64,000 nucleotides of DNA from the NCBI RefSeq assembly GCF_003597395.2, contig NC_133774.1, positions 39,016,986 to 39,080,985 on the forward strand, given 5' to 3'. The notes under the pieces were generated by a model. That model did not search any database and was not told the DNA's origin. It worked only from the letters and a program-made list of their open reading frames with translations. The DNA is from Chelonoidis abingdonii (taxonomy: Eukaryota; Chordata; Testudines; Testudinidae). Shown here one piece after another: positions 58,244 through 64,000 of this stretch (positions within the stretch are counted from its first letter, which is position 1; the number at the start of each line of letters is the position of its first letter). Made by a program: the position numbers and the translations under genes.

Positions 58244-59439
58244 GGCAGGCTGTAGCATGACATTTCCATGTAAATTATACAGATAACATAGATGAATAAA
58301 TGAGACCATGTTCATATTCACCAGTTTAATATATGATCATGACTTTAAACTTTTTTTTGTTTTTGGCTATGACAAACACATGCATGCAGTTCTGCATAGC
58401 TATCATACAGATTTCACCACCGAATAATTAAAACAGGACCCAGCATTCAATTATAAATATACAGAATCAAACCACAGGACTATTTCTGAAGCACTTTAAT
58501 AATGGCACTTTATAAGCAAAAAGCACTGGAACTTTAAAAGACATACTTTTATTTTAGAAAAGATGCACAGGATACCAAAAAGCACTTGAATGAAGGGCTA
58601 CCAAATAAGGTTACTATAGTGTACTCAGAAATCAAGAACAAAGAAATCCAAACAGCTCTGATAGTCCAAACCCCCCCAAGAAGAGCTGCCAAGAGGTAAA
58701 TTGTTGCCAATATTCCACAGTTGGGGAGTGCTCAAGAGCAGGAGTTAGTAAAATCCGTTAAAGTAGTTTAGAAAGAGTTGGAGAAAGCCAGAAAATACTT
58801 TTCCCAATTACTGAATATTAAATAAGGAAATAGTTTTAACTGGTTCAGTTTAATAATGCACCAAATATGTTCAACAAATAATCTTGTCCAATGCTGCTTA
58901 ACATTCCTGGTGTTTCCTGACATTCTAGTTTAGAAAACTGCTGACAGTACATTAATTTCTGGCAATAGAAAAGAGTCTTCTCAGTAGCTGAACTGGTGGT
59001 ATATAGATTAAGAACCATCTCCTCATGTACTTAGAATGTAAGTTTTTGGCAGCAGCGGCAGTCTTTTTCTTACATGTATATACACTGCCTCGCAGATCAG
59101 GGCCCCATACCCTGATTGGAGCCTTTTAGTCACGACTGCAATGCAAACAACTAACTACAACTATTTTTATTCCCTTATGTAAGACCACATACAGAAAGAA
59201 GTGATTTTTAGTACCATATGTTAGGATCTTTCCTGTTGACATACATTAAAGTAATTAATTATGATCCAATAAAGAACATTCTGGCAGACACTGACAAAAT
59301 GCAATATACAGTATTGCTTACACATACACAGTATGTGTCACAATTTAGTTCATTCCTGGAAAAATATAGCTGTGATCTACTGCTTCTGGATCTACAGAAA
59401 AAAAAGTGATAGGTTGTGAGTGTAAATAATTGAAACTTT
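58244..59439. other. AT-rich unique DNA, no gene seen
   Basis: No frame or repeat is recognised. Confidence 0.5.
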
Positions 59440-59555
59440 GATAAAACTTCCATCTAAGGATCTCAAAGAAGTTAACTACGTCTCACAACATGCTTTGAAG
59501 AAAGTATCTCTACTTTACTAATGGACAAACTGGAGCAAAGTTGAACACCCAACAA
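59440..59555 (-). repeat. Ancient MIR/L2-type fragment
   Basis: ATCTAAGGATCTCAAAGAAG, CATGCTTTGAAGAAAGTATC and TACTAATGGACAAACTGGAG follow the same order as the ancient family at 40940 and 47448. Confidence 0.6.
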
Positions 59556-59913
59556 CTCTAGTAGGGCCTGTCTAAGCAAACCCAAATTAAAAAAATATTA
59601 GCTATAGTCTGACCGAGCAGGCAACTCTTAAGCATGCAGAGACAGTCATCTAATTCTTGCAGGGAACTAAAATGGTGCTTAAAGGGAAGCCTTTTCTTTC
59701 TCATTCTAGAAGGGAAAAATGGGAGCTCAAACTTCACTTGATTTGAACTTATCTGAAAACACAATTGGCATGATCCTGTTTCAGATAACAGAATGTTTTA
59801 GATAGGTGAGGTCTGGATAATGAAAATATTTACTGTATGTAAAATTCCATACTGAAAGCTACACTCAGGGAATATTAAGATCGCAGTCAAGTCAAAAAAT
59901 GTCAAAGCTGAAC
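59556..59913. other. Unique DNA, nothing recognised
   Basis: No gene or repeat is seen. Confidence 0.4.
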
Positions 59914-60218
59914 TGAGGCCTGGTCTACATGGGGGGAATGAGGGATGTTGTTCTAAGTTACACAACTTCAGCTACATAAATAACGTAGCTGAAGTCAACG
60001 TACTTAGATTGACTTACCATGGTGTCTTCACAGCGGCGAGTCGACTGCTGCCACTCCCCCGTCTACTCCGCCTGGGCCTCTCATGGCAGTGGAGTACAGG
60101 AGTCGACAGGAGAGCACTCGGGCATCGATTTATCACCTCTAGACTAGACGTGATAAATCAAGCCCTGCTGGATCGATTGTTGCCTACCAATCCGGCAGGA
60201 AGTGTAGACATACCCTTA
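59914..60218. mobile_element. Harbinger-like MITE, second full copy
   Basis: The element (59917-60215, 299 bp) starts GGCCTGGTCTACAT and ends GTGTAGACATACCC, inverse repeats. TGA and TTA flank it, compatible with a decayed TWA duplication. It shares ACTTCAGCTAC...GTAGCTGAAGT, GCGGCGAGTCGACTGC and ACTCCCCCGTCTACTCCGC with 42454-42733. Confidence 0.78.
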
Positions 60219-60239
60219 GACTAACTGCTCTGCTGCACA

Positions 60240-60830
60240 TGTATTACAATCAGAGCCATGTGGAGGATAGACATTCCATTTCACAAAGGATTTTGAGATT
60301 TCAAAATTGGGCTTTGTTCCAAATCAGAACGAAAACTGAAAATTCTGAAGTTCTCCACAAAGGAAAATTATGAAAAAAAAAATTGTTCAGGGCCAATTGA
60401 AACATTCCAATTCAATAATATGTAAACATTTTGTTTAGATTTTGACATATATTTATTATAAAAAATTCTAACAAAAAGTTGTTTCAAAATGAAAAATCAG
60501 AACTTTTCATTCTGAAAATTGTTGGAACTTCCCCCTCATTTTTCTCAAACAAAATTCCAGCGAAGTCAACCCAATTTTGAATCTTTTCAGTAAAAAACAA
60601 GACTTCAAAAATATTGAAAAATAATATTTTGCCATTTTTTAAACGAAATGTTTCAATTTCTAATTTAAAATGACTTACTTCAATTTAATTTTTTAAGTTT
60701 AAAACATCAAAAATGAAATGAAGTATTTTGTTTTAAATTGAAAAAAATGTTTTGTTTGCCCCCAAAACTTTTTTGATTTGGCAAGGAAACTGAAAAAGTT
60801 TGGTTTTTAACTTGGTCCAGCCGCTGTGGG
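60240..60830. repeat. Palindromic AAAATTT-rich repeat, copy 5
   Basis: ATTTCAAAATTGGGCTTTGT, GAACGAAAACTGAAAATTCT, TTCATTCTGAAAATTGTTGG and GAAACTGAAAAAGTTTGG, ending AACTTGGTCCAGCCGCTG, place it in the same family as 24990, 44796, 50640 and 54425. It is longer than the other copies and may be two adjoining copies. Confidence 0.6.
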
Positions 60831-62599
60831 GTGTCCCGGGCCCTTTAAATCCCTACCCAAGCCCTGCTGCTGGAGCTCCAGTGGTGATTCTTCAGCATGC
60901 CTTATATTAACAGTTACAGGTTGTGATTTGTAACAACTGCAAAAAGGAGAATCTCACTGTTCGTAAAATATCTATCCAGTCTTGTACTATTATCCCTCCA
61001 ATAGATATCACAGGCCAATGTTCATGTAACGAAGTCATTTAGTTTTAAAGTAATACAAAAGAACATGAAACACAAGAAGAGAAAAAGATATAAATGAAAT
61101 ATTCCTCTTACAGTTTCACAGTTTATACTCAAGGATAGAAACATCAAAAAAGAGTAGAAAGGATGAGCCGTAACACTAGCACAGATTTCGAAGCCTTCAA
61201 AACAAGCATCTTGTATTCGTTCCGATACGACAGCACCTGTTATCATTTCATATGGTAAATGCATTATTGCGAACTAATTTTAAGAGGAAAACTAGTTTTT
61301 TGTGTAGCATCATTCATAATGACAATACTAGAAATTTCTTACAAAAAAATTAAATAACCAATTCTTGTTTCTAGTACATCTCACAGAAAATGTTTAAGGG
61401 GACAGAGTACCTGCTAAAAAATAAGGATCTAAAACCAAGAGTTTCTATTAAGCACTAACCCCAATTTAGATCAACTACTGTCACTGTATATAATGTTACC
61501 CATTAAAAAAGATGCATGACATACTGCTGAAGCTCCATAGCAGAACAATTGTGTTTATTCATTTTCCTAAATGAACATCTTCCTTGAATATCAGCTGCTG
61601 CTCCTATAATTAGAATATCTAGATGGCAGAGCAAATGTTGTTTACTGAATAAGCAAAATAAAGACATTTTAGAAATGTTAGATCTGAAAGTATTGTTAAT
61701 ATGTATTAGTTATGCGGCACACTGAGTATCAATTTGGCTGTTTAAAATTAAATTTGCATTCTCAGTGCAGGTTAACAACTAACTCATTTCTTAGGTATAC
61801 ACAATGTCCTTTTTATGTGATATCACCTTCCATGGATTTATTTCCTAATTTACCAAAATATGGATATGGATGAAAACAAAATATGTATGTATGTATTTAC
61901 ACACTATTCACCTAGGCTGAATTCAAAATTACCAGTGCACAGGTCAGTCTCTGTACTCATTACTAATCCTCACTACCATCCACTTCCCGAGAAAGGGTTC
62001 TTTTTTTACATTAAAATCATTTTTATAAAGGCAACAATGTATATCTAATTTTCAGCTTTTTAAAAAAAAGTCTAACAACTCAAAATGTATCAGACTTGAA
62101 GAACCATCGATCACAATTTTGGCTTGGTGTTGGACTAGACTGTTACTTCTGTGTGAAGTTGAGGCCTCATCTCTGCAAAGTACCTCCCTGCATATTATGA
62201 GATTTTAAAATGTACATTATTGACCTAATAATCTGTAATGGCACTTTGGAATATATTATAATCAGGTTGTTTTTTAAAACTATATACTCCTCCATCTCCA
62301 CAAGCTTTATACTCACAGATCTCCAAAGTACACAAATGATCCATCAGAGATAAAGTGAGACAGGAGATAACTAGGTCATTGACAACGGAAGTCTTGGACT
62401 GAGTCTAGGTGACTACAACATATAGGGTGACATTCTGGCCCTACAGAAGTATTTTTCACCCATATATTTTACCAACCGATTAAAAAAAAAAACGTGATGT
62501 GGTTGCATGAGAAGAAATACAAGGTTTTTCTTACCTCCAAAGTCTGGTTCAACAGTGGTCAATAACTTGGTGTTAATCCTAGTAAATTGAGTTTTTCGT
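60831..62599. other. AT-rich unique DNA, no gene seen
   Basis: No frame or repeat is recognised. Confidence 0.5.
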
Positions 62600-63065
62600 G
62601 CTGTGAAGAATTTTCATGTTACTTTGCAAATAATGTTGTCTACTACTGTGGACACAGAAGAGTATCTCAAGGAGTCAAACACGGGCTGTCCTCTGCTTGC
62701 ATTCCAGCTAATGGGACTTCCTGAAGCTCTGGACATGTTGTGGGATACCGATTGTGAGTGTGACCCGTGCCCCCAAAGGTCTTCAAAAGACAGGAACAAG
62801 TACTGGTGGAGACTTTTTCTAAGGGAGTGAGAGGGCTGTACGGTGCCAGTGTGACCTCTACTCAAGAAGACAATTCTTGATATTGACAATTCTGCTAAAT
62901 ATCAACCAGTACTCAAGCTCCAACTTTTGGGAAAGGCCAAAAGGTTGCATTGAGGCAGCTCTGGCTGTTTCTTGAACTCAGTGAGTTGCTTGACTCGGAA
63001 CAATCAGATTAAATTTGGATATGGATGAGAAACTGCACCCTTTTCATTATAGTTTGGGAGGCTAA
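62600..63065 (+). pseudogene. L2-type LINE reverse-transcriptase fossil
   Basis: This is the N-terminal part of the RT domain of an L2-clade (or related CR1-group) LINE, on the plus strand. DCECDPCPQRSSKD and WRLFLRE correspond to the family's conserved DPCP...W. Next comes PLLKKTILDIDNSAKYQPV, matching its PLLKKP.LD...L.NYRPVSN block. LLGKA follows, then, out of frame, NQIKFGYG, a stop and ETAP, matching the QSGF..G..TETAL motif just upstream of the first catalytic Asp. The rest of the RT is not recognisable. Stops and frameshifts throughout show a long-dead copy. Confidence 0.82.
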
Positions 63066-63399
63066 TATAGTAAGATCTCATTCCATAGGTAAGTCAGTGA
63101 TAGAATGGAGGTGTCATTTGATTTGCAAAAATCTGCAGAGTCATGATTTCAATGGTGTCACCCTCTTTGGTGCTGGCTCACACAAAAGTTGGGAAATGCA
63201 AGAATTAAGGTTGCCCGTGTAACCTTAATTTGGCTCTCTTGTGTGTATACATTATGATACAGTCTTTAATTAGATGATCATATACTACTATTATTATTTT
63301 GCACTATTCAGTACACACGACAGACGTTGCTCAGGGAATGAATCAGGACTGTGTAGTAAAGGAGGCTGTTATCTGTAGGCTCCCTCACCTCCTTTGCTG
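63066..63399. other. Possible LINE-derived or unique DNA
   Basis: It may continue the L2 fossil (a GATTTCAATGGTGTCACCCT stretch at 63145), but no further motif is clear. Confidence 0.35.
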
Positions 63400-63900
63400 A
63401 GAAATCTGGAAGCTCTTTAGTGAATGAGCCAGGAGACTACAGGGAGAAGGAAGGATGGTCTTGTGGTAAGGCACCCTAAAATACCACCCTAGAAAACTGG
63501 ATTCTGACTTTGCCTTTCCTACAGATTTCCTATTTCATGTTGGACAAGTCACCTAAACCAAAGGTGGTTATTAACTGTTTTTCTTATTTTCTGGGTACCC
63601 AGCTTGAGACACCTGGCATCTGATTTACAGAGTTGCTGAGCAGTCACAATTGCAACTGAAGTCAATGAGAGCTATGCTCAAAACAAGTAAAGTGCTATAA
63701 ATGTAAGTAAGTTGAAAACTCAGGCCATAGGCTCCTTAAATTGAGCACCCAAAATTAATGGACACCTTTGACATTAATGGCTCTGTACTTCAGTTCCCAT
63801 CTGTAAAATGGGAATAATACCACTTTACTTCACAGGAATGTTGTGAACATAAACTCATTAATATTTGCTAAGCACTGAGATACTAGAACATAGAAAGCCC
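63400..63900 (+). repeat. tRNA-derived SINE split by a palindromic MITE, copy 2
   Basis: The head is 63418-63560: GTGAATGAGCCAGGAGACTA, AGGATGGTCTTGTGGTAAGG (A-box-like), GGATTCTGACTTTGCC, then GGACAAGTCACC. The MIR-like 3' part resumes at about 63778 with CTCTGTACTTCAGTTCCCAT, CTGTAAAATGGGAATAATAC and CTTCACAGGAATGTTGTGAA. Between them (63560-63770) lies a palindromic element. Its arms are TTTCTGGGTACCCAGCTTGA and TAAATTGAGCACCCAAAATT, around GAAGTCAATGAGAGC. Confidence 0.78.
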
Positions 63901-64000
63901 ATGAGAAAATTAATAAGTCAGTATTCAGAGCAGTGTTTGATGTGTAGTAAAAAAGGATAAAATGGAATACTGAATAGCTGTGTATTCAGTGAATACCATC

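Noticed and set aside
1..64000. CRISPR arrays, operons, bacterial promoters or riboswitches
   Set aside because: The repeat content (CR1, MIR, Gypsy, MITEs) shows this is vertebrate nuclear DNA. No regularly spaced short repeats with unique spacers occur.

Overview
The window looks like non-coding DNA from a turtle nuclear genome (Testudines; a related sauropsid is the alternative). The evidence is AT-rich unique sequence packed with repeats typical of that group: CR1 LINEs, ancient MIR/L2-type copies, L2- and Tx1-type LINE fragments, Ty3/Gypsy LTR retrotransposons, and many short inverted-repeat DNA elements (MITEs). Several of these families I recognise from turtle sequence by eye; no database search was possible. 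I find no complete host gene. One 183-base candidate exon (49772-49954, minus strand) and one CpG-bearing ORF (47647-47844) are the only places where host coding sequence seems plausible, and neither is identified.

Layout. 1-11361: mostly unique AT-rich DNA with a minus-strand CR1 (2551-3628) joined to half a hAT-type MITE, a GA microsatellite, and a palindromic composite containing four tRNA-like units (about 9910-10805). 11362-15863: a decayed but structurally complete Ty3/Gypsy element on the minus strand, with LTRs, a 5-bp target duplication, and gag, protease, RT, RNase H and integrase remnants. 15864-25850: hAT-type MITEs with 8-bp target duplications (17168, 21606, 22276), MIR-like copies, and a plus-strand CR1 split by a mariner-type MITE. 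25851-28690: a Harbinger-like end, a CR1 inserted into a hAT transposase fossil, a Tx1-type LINE fossil and a SINE composite. 29310-35215: a second minus-strand Gypsy element whose RT is split by a MITE that is itself split by a GC-rich hAT-type MITE. 35216-50640: unique DNA, a MITE abutting a probable solo LTR, a Harbinger-like MITE, a GC-rich LTR-like block and the candidate exons. 50640-64000: a 2.1-kb CR1, further MITEs including a second copy of the GC-rich family (57542-58235), an L2-type RT fossil (62600-63065) and a second copy of the SINE composite.

Nothing in the window forms a working gene system. Every transposon reading frame checked carries stops, frameshifts or lost catalytic residues. 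The notable content is insertion history: precise target-site duplications and a three-level nest allow insertions to be ordered in time, and a hAT transposase fossil lies beside non-autonomous hAT-type elements it might once have served. I found no convincing previously undescribed functional system.
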